Assembly: GCF_016862395.1 (NCBI RefSeq)
Contig: NZ_BOMW01000082.1
Span: 1 to 36,334, forward strand
Length of the DNA stretch: 36,334 nt
From: Actinoplanes siamensis
Lineage (GTDB): Bacteria; Actinomycetota; Actinomycetes; Mycobacteriales; Micromonosporaceae
Direction of reading: 5' to 3'
Program-made: the position numbers and the translations under genes
In this document: positions 1 through 7,062 of the stretch, in pieces
How the letters are laid out: each line of letters opens with the position of its first letter
Numbering within the stretch: the first letter of the stretch is position 1
The notes under the pieces: model-generated
What the model saw: the letters and a program-made list of their open reading frames with translations, nothing else
Told to the model about the DNA's origin: nothing
The model's database searches: none

Positions 1-51
1 AAGTCCGCGGCGAGTTTCTTCGCGGCGGAGCTGGACCGTCCGTCGCGATGA
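1..51 (+). CDS. IS3-family transposase OrfA, 3' end only (partial)
   Basis: The first frame reads the last 16 codons of an IS3-type OrfA, ending FFAAELDRPSR and TGA at 49-51. This Phe-Phe-Ala-Ala-Glu-Leu-Asp-Arg-Pro ending is typical of the helix-turn-helix OrfA proteins of actinobacterial IS3 elements. The stop overlaps the ATG of orfB at 48-50 (ATGA), the usual arrangement in this family, where OrfA and OrfB are also joined by programmed -1 frameshifting. The rest of the gene lies left of the window. Confidence 0.75.
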   Translation, partial: KSAASFFAAELDRPSR

Positions 52-969
52 AAGTCGACTTCGTCGACTCCCACCAGGCCGAATACGGTGTCCAGCCGGT
101 CCTGCAGGCTCTTGAAGATACGCCGGCACAGATCGCACCGTCGACCTACTACGCCGCCAAGACCCGCCCCGTCAGCGCCCGCTCGCAGCGCGACGCCGAA
201 CTGACCGTGATGATCATGCAGATCCACGCCGAGAACTACGGCGTCTACGGGGCCCGCAAGATTTGGAAGGAACTGCGCCGTCAGGGCATCGAGGTGGCCC
301 GGTGCACGGTCGAACGGCTGATGCGCGCCGCCGGGCTGCGGGGACTGCTACGTGACAAGTCACCACGGACCACCCGCCCGGCCGCCGAGACCGACCGGCC
401 CCGTGACCTAGTCAAACGTGACTTCACCGCGGAGGGTCCGAACCAGCTGTGGGTCGCCGACCTAACCTACGTGCGCACCAGCGTGGGCTGGGTATACGCC
501 GCGTTCGTCCTCGACGTGCACTCCCGCATGATCGTCGGCTGGCAGGTGTCGACCAGCCTCTACACCGATTTGGCCCTCGACGCGCTCAAGATGGCCATCT
601 GGCGCCGTCAGAACCAAGGTGCTGACCTGCGCAAACTGATCCATCATTCCGACCCGGGGCGTCCAATATCGAGCACTGCGCTACACCCAGCGACTCGCCG
701 ACGCCGGTGCCGTCGCCTCGGTCGGTTCCAAGGGTGACTCGTTCGACAACGCCATGGCCGAGGCGTTCAACTCCCTGTACAAGGCCGAACTCGTCCGGAA
801 CAAGGGACCCTGGCGCGGACTCGATGACCTGGAGATGGCCACCGTCGAGTACATCGACTGGTACAACAACCGGCGTCTGCACGGCGAACTCGGCCATGTC
901 CCACCCGCCGAACACGAGGAACTACACGCGATGACCCAGCCAGTCACCGCACCCCTGAAAACCAGCTAA
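48..969 (+). pseudogene. IS3-family transposase OrfB (DDE integrase), frameshifted
   Basis: This encodes the rve/DDE integrase half of an IS3 transposase. The N-terminal HTH_21-like part (YGVYGARKIWKELRRQGI) and the first catalytic Asp (LWVADLTYV) are intact in the frame starting at 48. Near 651-662 the expected HHSDRGVQYR is broken: the frame reads HHSDPGRP and then nonsense, while the next frame resumes as GVQYRALRYTQRLADAG, then DSFDNAMAEAFNSLYKAEL (catalytic Glu) and ends at 969. One extra base in the GC-rich run at 651-662 accounts for this. It is either a real inactivating frameshift or a sequencing error. The last codons, PVTAPLKTS, lie close to the right end of the element. Confidence 0.85.
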
Positions 970-999
970 CCAACTCTCCATCAAACCCGGGGCTTGACA

Positions 1000-1646
1000 G
1001 TTCGGCCTGCCAGGTCCGGAACCGTTCGCGCATCGCCGCGACCTGGTCGGGTTCGAGCCCGTAGTCGATGAAAGCCCTGATCGTCGAAGCGGCTGTTCGC
1101 GCCGAGCATCTGCGCGAAGAGCTGCCGGTCGAATCCGGCGTCGGCCTCTGCCGCCAGGATGCATAGCTGCTCCGCCGTATATCGGCCACAAGTTATAGCG
1201 GCGTCGATGTCGATGAAGTCCCGCGCGGCGGCTCGGTTGTACAGGGCATCCGTCTTGCCTGCCATCACGTCGTCGGGGTGCAGGACCGGACCGATCTGCA
1301 TCTCAACGGGCGGTTGAGCGCGCCAGTTGGCGACGAGTTCGACCCGATGTTGCTCGTCCGGATCCGCGGCCTGACTGACGTGCAGCCGGGCGAATGTCTC
1401 CAATCGGAGATCAACCACAACATCGAATCCTTCGCCTTCGAAGGCAGCGATGACGGCATCCACAGCGTTTGGAAAGTCGGCGCGTCGTTGCCAGTCGGCG
1501 AACAGGTCGACGTCCTCACTCGGGCCTGTCGATGATGCCGTGCGCCGCGACGGCATGCCCTCCAGCCAAAGCGAAGCCGAACGGGCCGCCCGCGCGAAGA
1601 CCGATCTCGGCAAGCACGAGGTGCAGTGGTCCGCCTCGTGAGGCAC
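1000..1646 (-). pseudogene. AbiEii/AbiGii-like nucleotidyltransferase, decayed and cut by the IS
   Basis: Pieces of an actinobacterial nucleotidyltransferase of the AbiEii/AbiGii toxin type can be read in three frames. LHLVLAEIGLRAGG and FALAGGHAVAAHGIIDRP are in one frame. SEDVDLFADWQRRADFP through DDVMAGKTDALYNRAAARD to FDRQLFAQMLGA are in a second. FIDYGLEPDQVAAMRERF and TWQAEL are in a third. Frame changes lie near 1625, near 1526 (one extra base before the SEDVDLF segment) and near 1100. After TWQAEL the homology stops and the IS end begins, so the 3' end is truncated. The intact family protein is about 220 residues. The start GTG at 1646 overlaps the stop of the upstream ORF. With this many lesions the gene is very probably dead. 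Confidence 0.75.
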
Positions 1647-2008
1647 TACGCAGCGGCCCTGCGGGATTCAGCAAGTACCGGGTGCTTCGACTCCCAGGCG
1701 AGTCGCAGCTGCGGCGGAAGGACCAAGCCGCCCCAAAGGCTTCGAAGTGTCGGCCCGTTCAGCCAGAGCTGCAGATCCTCGATAGTTGTCGCCTCGCGCA
1801 GGACGGTCTCGTACATGCTGGCGAGCCGGCGCGGGTTGTCGAGGTCATGTCGCGCACGCCCCGACCAGTCGAGCCGTCGGCTGAGCACGACCTGACCCGC
1901 GATCGGCCCGGTCAGCTCATCGAGTTGCTCGACGACGACATACGGCCGCTGATCTGCGTACCGTGACCCGCGCGGCGCGCCAGGCCCCGACTCGGTCAGC
2001 TCCGCCAC
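1646..2008 (-). CDS. Hypothetical protein, partner of the nucleotidyltransferase
   Basis: A 120-residue protein with no recognised domain. It has the WSGRARHDLDNPRRLASMY and LNGPTLRSLWGGLVLPP segments seen in small proteins encoded directly upstream of AbiEii-type nucleotidyltransferases in actinobacteria. Translation probably starts at GTG 2008, preceded by GAGAGGA. Its TAG stop shares one base with the GTG of the downstream pseudogene, so the two formed a coupled pair. By analogy it may be the antitoxin-side or accessory partner of that pair, but this is an inference. It is intact while its partner is not. The nearest relation I can suggest is positional; I do not know its function. Confidence 0.5.
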   Translation of the reverse strand: MAELTESGPGAPRGSRYADQRPYVVVEQLDELTGPIAGQVVLSRRLDWSGRARHDLDNPRRLASMYETVLREATTIEDLQLWLNGPTLRSLWGGLVLPPQLRLAWESKHPVLAESRRAAA

Positions 2009-2409
2009 AGTCCTGTTCCTCTCATCGCATCTCCGGCAGGCGGGCGGGACCCCATGCGGGTCCTATCGCCGGTATCGGGGCCGTGCGACCAGCGCAGGAT
2101 TAGGAGTTGGTTCTTTACGCTCAAGGATGGTCGCCGCTCGCCGGAGGCGAACCAGCGCCGGGAACTGTGCTGGATGACCTGTCTGACAGATTGCAGCCCG
2201 GGGCACCGGAACTCTCCACACGTTGCGCCATCAACGGTTACCGCGGCCGCTGGATGTAGTCAGCAAGCACCCTAATGATTACATATAGTGAAGATTATGA
2301 CAACTCCTACCGTCATGTACCGACTCCTCACCATCGTCATTCGCGAAGCCTGCCCCTGACAGGCTTGTCGGGCGACGCGGAGCGACGGCTCGCGGGACAA
2401 TCCGACATA

Positions 2410-2451
2410 GGCCAATCCATCGCGCCAGTTAAATAAAGCGATGAATTGGCC
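2410..2451. repeat. 14-bp inverted repeat
   Basis: Arms GGCCAATCCATCGC (2410-2423) and GCGATGAATTGGCC (2438-2451) are complementary at 13 of 14 positions, around an AT-rich 14-nt spacer. It could be a terminator-like hairpin or a protein site. There is no clear T-run on either strand. Confidence 0.5.
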
Positions 2452-2552
2452 CAGGATTTACCCACGATGCTAACCGAAAGTATCCGTAGTGGACTTCACA
2501 TCGTCCCGGCACCCACACGCAAAGTAGCCAGGGTGACAGTCGGCGCCCCAGC

Positions 2553-2580
2553 CCTGAGCTGCGAAAATGGTTCACGCGGC
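2553..2580. repeat. Imperfect direct repeat, copy 1
   Basis: It begins CCTGAGCTGCGAAAA and matches 2813-2840 at 24 of 28 positions, with the first 15 bases identical. The two copies flank the terminator and the acyl-CoA dehydrogenase remnant. Confidence 0.5.
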
Positions 2581-2667
2581 GCACCGGAGTGCCCTGTCGT
2601 ACCCACGCGGCCCATCGATAGCTATCTCGAACTCGTAAATCGCGGACATCTACGAGTCTCGGAGACG

Positions 2668-2704
2668 AAAAACAGGGCCGACCATCCAAAGTCGACCCTG
2701 CTTT
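2668..2704 (-). terminator. Rho-independent terminator of the lost acyl-CoA dehydrogenase gene
   Basis: On the minus strand a 10-bp stem (2691-2700 with 2673-2682, including one G-U pair) closes an 8-nt loop and is followed by five T residues (2668-2672). It sits about 20 nt past the stop codon of the acyl-CoA dehydrogenase remnant, so it is the original terminator of that gene. Confidence 0.75.
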
Positions 2705-2724
2705 GACCTGCCAAAACTCGCCTT

Positions 2725-2796
2725 TTAGTCCTTCAGGAGCTGGCGGGCCATGACGATCCGCTGCACCTGGTTCGTGCCCTCGTAGATCTGAGTGAT
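2725..2796 (-). pseudogene. Acyl-CoA dehydrogenase, C-terminal remnant
   Basis: The minus strand reads ITQIYEGTNQVQRIV then MARQLLKD and TAA. This is the hallmark C-terminus of the acyl-CoA dehydrogenase family, where the YEGTNQ segment lines the FAD and active site. Similarity ends abruptly upstream of Ile-Thr-Gln at about 2796, leaving 23 sense codons of a gene normally about 380 codons long. The terminator at 2668-2704 still follows it. The rest of the gene has been removed or displaced, probably when the cluster or a flanking element arrived. Confidence 0.8.
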
Positions 2797-2812
2797 CCCA
2801 GTCCATCTATGT

Positions 2813-2840
2813 CCTGAGCTGCGAAAACGGCGCTCGCGGC
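2813..2840. repeat. Imperfect direct repeat, copy 2
   Basis: Second copy of the repeat at 2553-2580. It begins 17 nt beyond the point where acyl-CoA dehydrogenase similarity stops, so it is placed where a recombination join would be expected. Confidence 0.5.
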
Positions 2841-3021
2841 ACCTCTCGCCCGGAATTCGCGCAGAACGCCGACGAGGTCATCAGCGCGTTTAGCCCACCT
2901 CCGCGAGAATTCCATTGGCATAGGATGATCTAAGGCGATCTGGCACAACCGCGCTACAGGACAGCCCCTGACCAGGTCTCTGATCGCGCACGACCACTGA
3001 CAACAGCTACGACTTACTCGT

Positions 3022-3942
3022 CTAGGCGGTGATCGGCTGCCGCAGGGCAGCCACGGCCGCATGGGCGGCCGCCTCCAACACGTCGCTGATCCGTGCCTCG
3101 ATACCGGCCACCTTCGAATCCCACAGCCCGGCCGGGCGCTCGTGCGCGCTGTCCGAGCCGGCCGGATAGAGGCCGTTGACCCGCAGGTCCTGGAGGATCG
3201 CCCGGACACGCAGCAGCAGTTGCGTCACAACCCGTTCCCGGGACGTCACCTCGCGGGCCGTGCTGTAGAAAGCGTCGTACAGAGCCACATTCTCCGGGGT
3301 GGACTTGCTGAGCGTCAGCCCGTCGTTCGCCCGCAGCAGCGAGCCATCACTGGGCACCAGCTTCGCCGCTACGGCCACATGCACCCGATGGTTAACCCGG
3401 CTGGCCTCGATCACCCGGGCGATATCCTCGGGCGCCATCCGTCCCCGATAGGCGCCCCGCAGGGCAAGTAGCTTCGCCATCACGGGCACATAGTCCACCG
3501 CCCACCGGCCGGAGAAGGACCGGTGCTGCAACGCCATCGCCGGGCGAATCAGCCGGGCATACGCCTCCCGGGTCGGCACGCCGGCGTAAACCAGCAGCGC
3601 CGAGTAGCCGTCGAGCAGTGCGGCGGCGTTGCGGGCCGCGGTTGGCAGCCCGTCGCTGAGCACCAGCGCGAGCTCGTCGTCGAGCAACTGCCAGAACGTG
3701 GACGAGGCCTGGTTACCGGTGATCCAGCGGAACCAGAGCAATTGGTCGATCGAGTGGGGGTCCGGGGCCGGCGGCGCCCCGGCGTCGGCGCTCAACTTGG
3801 CACTCTGGCGCAGCACCTCGGTCAGATCTCCGTCGAGCCACCGCAGGCCGGGCTTAGGTAGGATGAGCGGCATCAAACCGTAGGGGTAGCCGCCGAATTC
3901 CCAGTCGAACGGGGTTCGTCCGGCGGTGCTGGAGAGCGCCAC
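3022..3942 (-). CDS. LmbB2-like heme-dependent tyrosine hydroxylase homologue, variant (copy 1)
   Basis: A 306-residue protein of the histidine-ligated heme aromatic oxygenase group (LmbB2/HrmE-type tyrosine 3-hydroxylases, distant relatives of tryptophan dioxygenase). It is clearly paralogous to the gene at 9983-10930: both have WEFGG(Y/H)PYGL near the N-terminus, WFRWITG(N/H)QAS, the segment ending SG(R/S)WAVDY, and VH...A.K..P..GSLL. Candidate heme or active-site histidines His140 and His188 are shared. In the WFRWITGxQ motif, which resembles the distal His-Gln motif of tryptophan dioxygenase, this copy has Asn77 where copy 2 has His85. I place the start at GTG 3942: GGAGG (3953-3957) lies 10 nt upstream, whereas ATG 3951 would abut the Shine-Dalgarno, and the paralogue begins at an equivalent point. 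It may hydroxylate a different aromatic substrate, or tyrosine by altered chemistry. Divergent from mbtH, with a palindromic operator between them. Confidence 0.75.
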   Translation of the reverse strand: MALSSTAGRTPFDWEFGGYPYGLMPLILPKPGLRWLDGDLTEVLRQSAKLSADAGAPPAPDPHSIDQLLWFRWITGNQASSTFWQLLDDELALVLSDGLPTAARNAAALLDGYSALLVYAGVPTREAYARLIRPAMALQHRSFSGRWAVDYVPVMAKLLALRGAYRGRMAPEDIARVIEASRVNHRVHVAVAAKLVPSDGSLLRANDGLTLSKSTPENVALYDAFYSTAREVTSRERVVTQLLLRVRAILQDLRVNGLYPAGSDSAHERPAGLWDSKVAGIEARISDVLEAAAHAAVAALRQPITA

Positions 3943-4297
3943 GGCGATCATTCCTCCTTTTTCGGGCGCCTGACTCACGTTCGCAATACTCGAGTCCACA
4001 AAGACAGTACGGCATTAGCTGTGGCGGGCGGCACAGCCCACGAACTCTAACACGGAAAAGTCGCGGAAATGCTTCTCATGACCACCCCTGAGCTCACTGG
4101 TTCCGCCGCGAATGTATCGCCGGCGAGACACCTCCGCCGGCAGCGAGCACGGCTGTTCCGACGGTACGGGCCGACTGCGCCGCCCCCTTTCCAGTAATCT
4201 CGGAGGAAAGGACGAACCGTGCCGAAGTCCGGTTCCCGCACCGCCCCGAATTAACGGATAGCACCCTTATCAAGACAACTCAAAACGGAGCTGAGCG
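3943..4297. other. Divergent promoter region between hydroxylase 1 and mbtH
   Basis: No gene is seen. The region must hold the promoters of the leftward hydroxylase gene and the rightward mbtH gene, and it carries one copy of the 16-bp palindrome at 4114-4129, nearly midway between the two start codons (about 170 bp from each). Confidence 0.6.
4114..4129. promoter_or_regulatory. Putative LmbU-type operator 1
   Basis: GTATCGCCGGCGAGAC, 15 of 16 matches to the palindrome GTCTCGCCGGCGAGAC that recurs upstream of other genes here. The CGCCGGCG core is, as I recall, the core reported for LmbU of Streptomyces lincolnensis. It lies between hydroxylase 1 and mbtH. Confidence 0.65.
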
Positions 4298-4510
4298 ATG
4301 ACCAATCCATTCGAGCGCGACGACGCCGACTACGTGGTTCTTGTCAACGACGAGAACCAGCATTCCCTGTGGCCCGACTTCGCCGAGGTGCCCGCCGGAT
4401 GGACGGCGAGGTTCGGACCGGACCGCCGCCAGGCCTGCCTGGACTACGTCGAGCAGAAATGGACCGATATGCGGCCGGCGAGCCTGGCACGTGCCATGGA
4501 AGCCGCATAG
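4298..4510 (+). CDS. MbtH-like NRPS chaperone
   Basis: A 70-residue MbtH-family protein. These small proteins bind NRPS adenylation domains and are needed for their folding or activity. The family signature is present: MTNPFERDDADYVVLVNDE, then NQHSLWP, and VPAGWTARFG with the conserved Trp residues, followed by CLDYVEQKWTDMRP. The ATG at 4298 has GGAG 8-10 nt upstream. It is monocistronic, with a hairpin at 4524-4562 behind it and an operator copy upstream. Being the only MbtH gene in the window, it probably serves both NRPS proteins. Confidence 0.95.
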   Translation: MTNPFERDDADYVVLVNDENQHSLWPDFAEVPAGWTARFGPDRRQACLDYVEQKWTDMRPASLARAMEAA

Positions 4511-4523
4511 TAGAGCAGCTGTA

Positions 4524-4562
4524 CCACAAGGTGATCGGTGATTTCGGCCGGTCACCTCGTGG
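4524..4562 (+). terminator. Hairpin terminator after mbtH
   Basis: Left arm 4524-4538 pairs with right arm 4548-4562 over 15 positions with one mismatch and one G-U pair, closing a 9-nt loop. It begins 14 nt after the mbtH stop. There is no T-tract, as is common for actinobacterial terminators. Confidence 0.6.
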
Positions 4563-4912
4563 CGTTTATCGGCTCGTTGGTGAGGCGCGGCGAGCGCCGC
4601 ACCACCCTTACCACATCTCCGCATCGCCGATAGGCGAAGATGTGAGATCGCCCGCACGCAGTGCGCGTCACACCCGGCGAACACGTGCCCGGATGTGCTG
4701 AGCCGCCCAGCCGGGCGCACGTTGCGGCTCCGCTCAACGCCCCGGAAGGTATCGCCACTCATCGAATTGTGCGAGCCAAGAACACGGAGGGCAATCGCGC
4801 CCCGGAAGCTCTTTTGGCATGTCAAACAATGCTTGAACAACAATCGTAGGGGCTTTTGCATACTGACAGTGATCAACCCGCGGCGGGATGCTACGGGGAT
4901 AGAGAAATTCTG

Positions 4913-4941
4913 TTGACGACATCCTCCATCCGGTCTACTCT
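4913..4941 (+). promoter_or_regulatory. Promoter of the LmbU-type regulator gene
   Basis: TTGACG (4913-4918), a 17-nt spacer and TACTCT (4936-4941) match the HrdB-type consensus TTGACN-N17-TANNNT. Transcription would begin near 4948, giving a leader of about 225 nt before the ATG at 5175. Confidence 0.6.
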
Positions 4942-4949
4942 AGACGGCA
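4936..4949. repeat. 14-bp direct repeat, copy 1
   Basis: TACTCTAGACGGCA overlaps the -10 hexamer of the promoter at 4913-4941. An identical copy lies at 5142-5155. Confidence 0.6.
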
Positions 4950-5141
4950 CATCAGGCAATGACATGTGACCAAACGGGGGATGCATGCCCATCAGCCGGG
5001 CCCACAAAGGCCCCGTTCATCACACAGATCTCGCCCTCCGGGCACGGCCCTTCGAGCAGCGGCCTCGCTTTCCGGCATGTCCGCACTGCGCGGCAAGCTC
5101 CGGAGACACAGATATTCAAGAGGCTGGCGCACCACAACCAA

Positions 5142-5155
5142 TACTCTAGACGGCA
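5142..5155. repeat. 14-bp direct repeat, copy 2
   Basis: An exact second copy of TACTCTAGACGGCA, ending 19 nt before the regulator start codon. I see no -35 hexamer at the right distance here, so it may be a regulatory site or a second weak start. Confidence 0.55.
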
Positions 5156-5174
5156 ATTCCTGGAGGGCTCCACC

Positions 5175-5831
5175 ATGCACCGCACACGGGGATTAAACCG
5201 ACTTGAATCCGGTATTCAAAGTCGAGCAGTTTCATCCATCTCCGCTTCTGCAGACGCAGCCAATCCCTCTATCGGGCAATTACTTCAGGCCAGCATGACT
5301 CGCACGACGCTGGCACTCCCGAACGACCTGCCAATCGAATCATGGTCCTCCATCGGGGACCATTTGCTATCCGTCTCCGATTCGTCGTCCTGGTGGATCG
5401 GCGATTGGCTGGTATTCGGCCAGGAGCAATACAAGGACCGCTACCGGCGAGCCATCAAGGGAACGGCCCTCAACTACCAGACCCTGCGCAACTACGCCTG
5501 GATCGCCCGTCGATTCGAGCCGGCTCGCCGGCGAGCCCGCCTCACCTTCCAGCACCACGTGGAAGTCGCCGCCTTGCCACCTCACATTCAAGATCACTGG
5601 TTCGGACTCGCCGAGAAATTCGGTTGGTCGAAGAACGAGTTGCGCAAGCAGATCAGGGACAGCGAGTCGTCCTCCGACACTCCGATAAAGCCCACCGAAC
5701 TCCGGGTCAGCCTCCGTCTCAGGCAGGAGCACATCACCCGCTGGGAAGAGGCGGCACGGCGCAACAATCGAAGCCTCATCGAGTGGATCACCGAGGCTCT
5801 CGACAACGCCACGGTAGCGCTCGACCACTGA
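5175..5831 (+). CDS. LmbU-family transcriptional activator
   Basis: A 218-residue member of the LmbU/HrmB/NovE regulator family, cluster-situated activators of lincomycin, hormaomycin and aminocoumarin biosynthesis. Family landmarks are TTLALPNDLPIESW, DSSSWWIGDWLVFGQ, YKDRYRRAI and NYQTLRNYAWIARRFEP, then RARLTFQHHVEVAALP and GWSKNELRKQIR (the helix-turn-helix-like part), and a C-terminal helix with RLRQEHITRWEEAARRNNRS. I chose ATG 5175 because TGGAGG (5161-5166) precedes it at 8 nt; a longer in-phase frame to 4959 lacks such a site. Two TTA codons (5193-5195 and 5280-5282) imply dependence on the bldA leucyl-tRNA. It is the only regulator visible and is the likely reader of the five palindromes. 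A related palindromic core lies within its own coding sequence at 5522-5537. Confidence 0.92.
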   Translation: MHRTRGLNRLESGIQSRAVSSISASADAANPSIGQLLQASMTRTTLALPNDLPIESWSSIGDHLLSVSDSSSWWIGDWLVFGQEQYKDRYRRAIKGTALNYQTLRNYAWIARRFEPARRRARLTFQHHVEVAALPPHIQDHWFGLAEKFGWSKNELRKQIRDSESSSDTPIKPTELRVSLRLRQEHITRWEEAARRNNRSLIEWITEALDNATVALDH

Positions 5832-5847
5832 CGCCACCGCCTCGTCA

Positions 5848-5884
5848 CCCGGCCGGTCACATGTGCCACTTCTGACCGGCCGGG
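5848..5884. terminator. Bidirectional terminator between the regulator and aminotransferase genes
   Basis: A perfect 12-bp stem CCCGGCCGGTCA/TGACCGGCCGGG with a 13-nt loop sits in the 61 bp between the convergent stop codons at 5831 and 5893. It would serve both strands. Confidence 0.75.
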
Positions 5885-5892
5885 CGCCGGCC

Positions 5893-7029
5893 TCAGCCGG
5901 CGACCTCCAACACCTCGGAACGCCTCGATCGTGCGTCGCTGATTCCGGAGATCCAGCCGTGCCGGTCCGGTGTCCGGCCGTGCTGGATGTCCAGCAACTC
6001 CTGGCGCAACCGCGCGGTCAAGTCTCCCGTCCCGCCATCACCGATCACCACCTCGCCGTGCCGGCCGTGCAAAGATCCGATCCCCCGGACGACCGCGACC
6101 GTCCCGCAGGCGAACATCTCGGTCACTCGGCCAGCACGGGCCGCCTCCTGCAGTTCGTCGATCTCGATGGGTCGCTCCACCAGGCGCGCCCCACGATCCG
6201 CGGCCAGTCGCATGATCGAATCCCGGGTGACTCCAGGTAGGATCGTGCCGGTCAGGGGTGGGGTGCACACGCTGCCGTTGTCGTAGACCACGAACACGTT
6301 CATGCCGCCGAGTTCCTCAACGAACCGGCGCTCGGCCGCGTCCAGGAACAGGACCTGGTCACAACCGACCTCGGCCGCCCGGCCCAACGCCGGCATACTG
6401 GCCGCGTAATTGCCACCGCATTTGACGTCACCAGTACCCCCACGTACCGCCCGGACGTGGTCATCACTGATCAGGATCCGCATCGGCGGGGCCTCGCGAC
6501 GGTTCACCACGACCGGCGAGGCGATCACGCCGAACAGGTACGCGGCGGCGGGTTGCATGCCGAGTGTCGGCTCCGTGGCGATCTGAAACGGACGTAGGTA
6601 CAGCGTGCCCTCCGGGTGGTCAGCCACCCAGGCCGCGTCACTGCTGACGAGTTCCTCGACCGCTCGCCGGAACAGCTCGGCCGGCACTTCGGCCATCGCC
6701 AGTCGGCGGGCCGACGCGGCGAAACGCTCGGCGTTCCGCTCGACCCGGAACAGGTTGATCCCGCCGTCCGCCGCACGGAAGGCCTTCATACCTTCGAAGA
6801 TCTCCTGCCCGTAGTGGAAGACCGCCGCCGCCGGTGACAACCGCAACGGTCCGAACGGTTCCACCAGGCCGTCGTGCCATCCACGCTGCTCGTTCCACCG
6901 CACGGTGACCATGTGCTCGGTGAAGACCTGACCGAACTCTCCGCCCGCCACCAGCGCGGCACGGTCCGCCTCACCAATCGGGGACTCGATCATACGTTTC
7001 TGGAACTGAAGCGATTCTAGGCTGGTCAT
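5893..7029 (-). CDS. Branched-chain-type aminotransferase (IlvE-like, class IV PLP)
   Basis: A 378-residue fold-type IV aminotransferase close to IlvE. Visible features include HYGQEIFEGMKAFR, YLRPFQIATEPTLG, the PLP-lysine motif GTGDVKCGGNYAAS (Lys203 from this start), EELGGMNVF, and LTGTILPGVTRDS. It exchanges the amino group between glutamate and 2-oxo acids. In this cluster the likely job is to convert p-aminophenylpyruvate from papABC, or a beta-methylated version, to the amino acid; no other aminotransferase is present. Supply of a branched-chain amino acid is the alternative. The start is uncertain: ATG 7029 gives the usual family length, ATG 7041 is possible, and neither has a good ribosome-binding site. 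Divergent from the reductase gene with only 33 bp between starts, and not preceded by the palindromic operator. Confidence 0.88.
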   Translation of the reverse strand: MTSLESLQFQKRMIESPIGEADRAALVAGGEFGQVFTEHMVTVRWNEQRGWHDGLVEPFGPLRLSPAAAVFHYGQEIFEGMKAFRAADGGINLFRVERNAERFAASARRLAMAEVPAELFRRAVEELVSSDAAWVADHPEGTLYLRPFQIATEPTLGMQPAAAYLFGVIASPVVVNRREAPPMRILISDDHVRAVRGGTGDVKCGGNYAASMPALGRAAEVGCDQVLFLDAAERRFVEELGGMNVFVVYDNGSVCTPPLTGTILPGVTRDSIMRLAADRGARLVERPIEIDELQEAARAGRVTEMFACGTVAVVRGIGSLHGRHGEVVIGDGGTGDLTARLRQELLDIQHGRTPDRHGWISGISDARSRRSEVLEVAG

Positions 7030-7062
7030 GCTCAAACCCATTTCAGCGAAAGGAATACGACC

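Larger units (their letters stand above)
1..999 (+). mobile_element. IS3-family insertion sequence, right part
   Basis: The element contains the end of orfA and a broken orfB. Its right end is placed at about 999 because homology of the neighbouring minus-strand nucleotidyltransferase gene stops at that point, and the sequence there reads CCCGGGGCTTGACA on the plus strand, which fits the 5'-TG...CA-3' termini of the family. The left terminal repeat and the target duplication are outside the window. The TTGACA at 994-999 could act as an outward -35 hexamer. Confidence 0.65.
2009..3021. other. Boundary region without intact genes
   Basis: No ORF here has convincing codon structure or family similarity. 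What it holds: an AT-rich patch at 2270-2300, a 14-bp inverted repeat at 2410-2451, a minus-strand terminator at 2668-2704, the last codons of an acyl-CoA dehydrogenase at 2725-2796, and two copies of a 28-bp imperfect direct repeat at 2553-2580 and 2813-2840. It reads as a recombination scar at the left edge of the biosynthetic cluster. Confidence 0.6.
4511..5174. other. Long intergenic region upstream of the regulator gene
   Basis: About 660 bp with no gene I can support. It contains the hairpin after mbtH (4524-4562), a second imperfect hairpin at 4612-4644 (arms CACATCT/AGATGTG plus an inner TCGCC/GGCGA), a consensus-like promoter at 4913-4941 and two exact copies of a 14-bp sequence at 4936-4949 and 5142-5155. 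An open frame in phase with the regulator runs back to ATG 4959, but it lacks a ribosome-binding site. The segment is less GC-rich than its surroundings. Confidence 0.55.

Noticed and set aside
2054..2275. A 73-codon plus-strand open frame in the boundary region
   Set aside because: No ribosome-binding site, no similarity and no codon pattern of a real gene.
2429..2806. A 125-codon minus-strand frame over the acyl-CoA dehydrogenase remnant
   Set aside because: It is in a different frame from the recognisable ITQIYEGTNQ tail and has no family features.
4959..5174. N-terminal extension of the LmbU-type regulator to ATG 4959
   Set aside because: There is no ribosome-binding site, the added residues do not resemble the family, and it would begin only about 11 nt after the predicted transcription start. 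ATG 5175 has a good site.
5522..5537. GGCTCGCCGGCGAGCC palindrome inside the regulator gene as a sixth operator
   Set aside because: It shares the 12-bp core but lacks the outer bases and lies mid-gene in a run of Arg/Ala codons, so chance is likely. It is mentioned in the regulator entry only.
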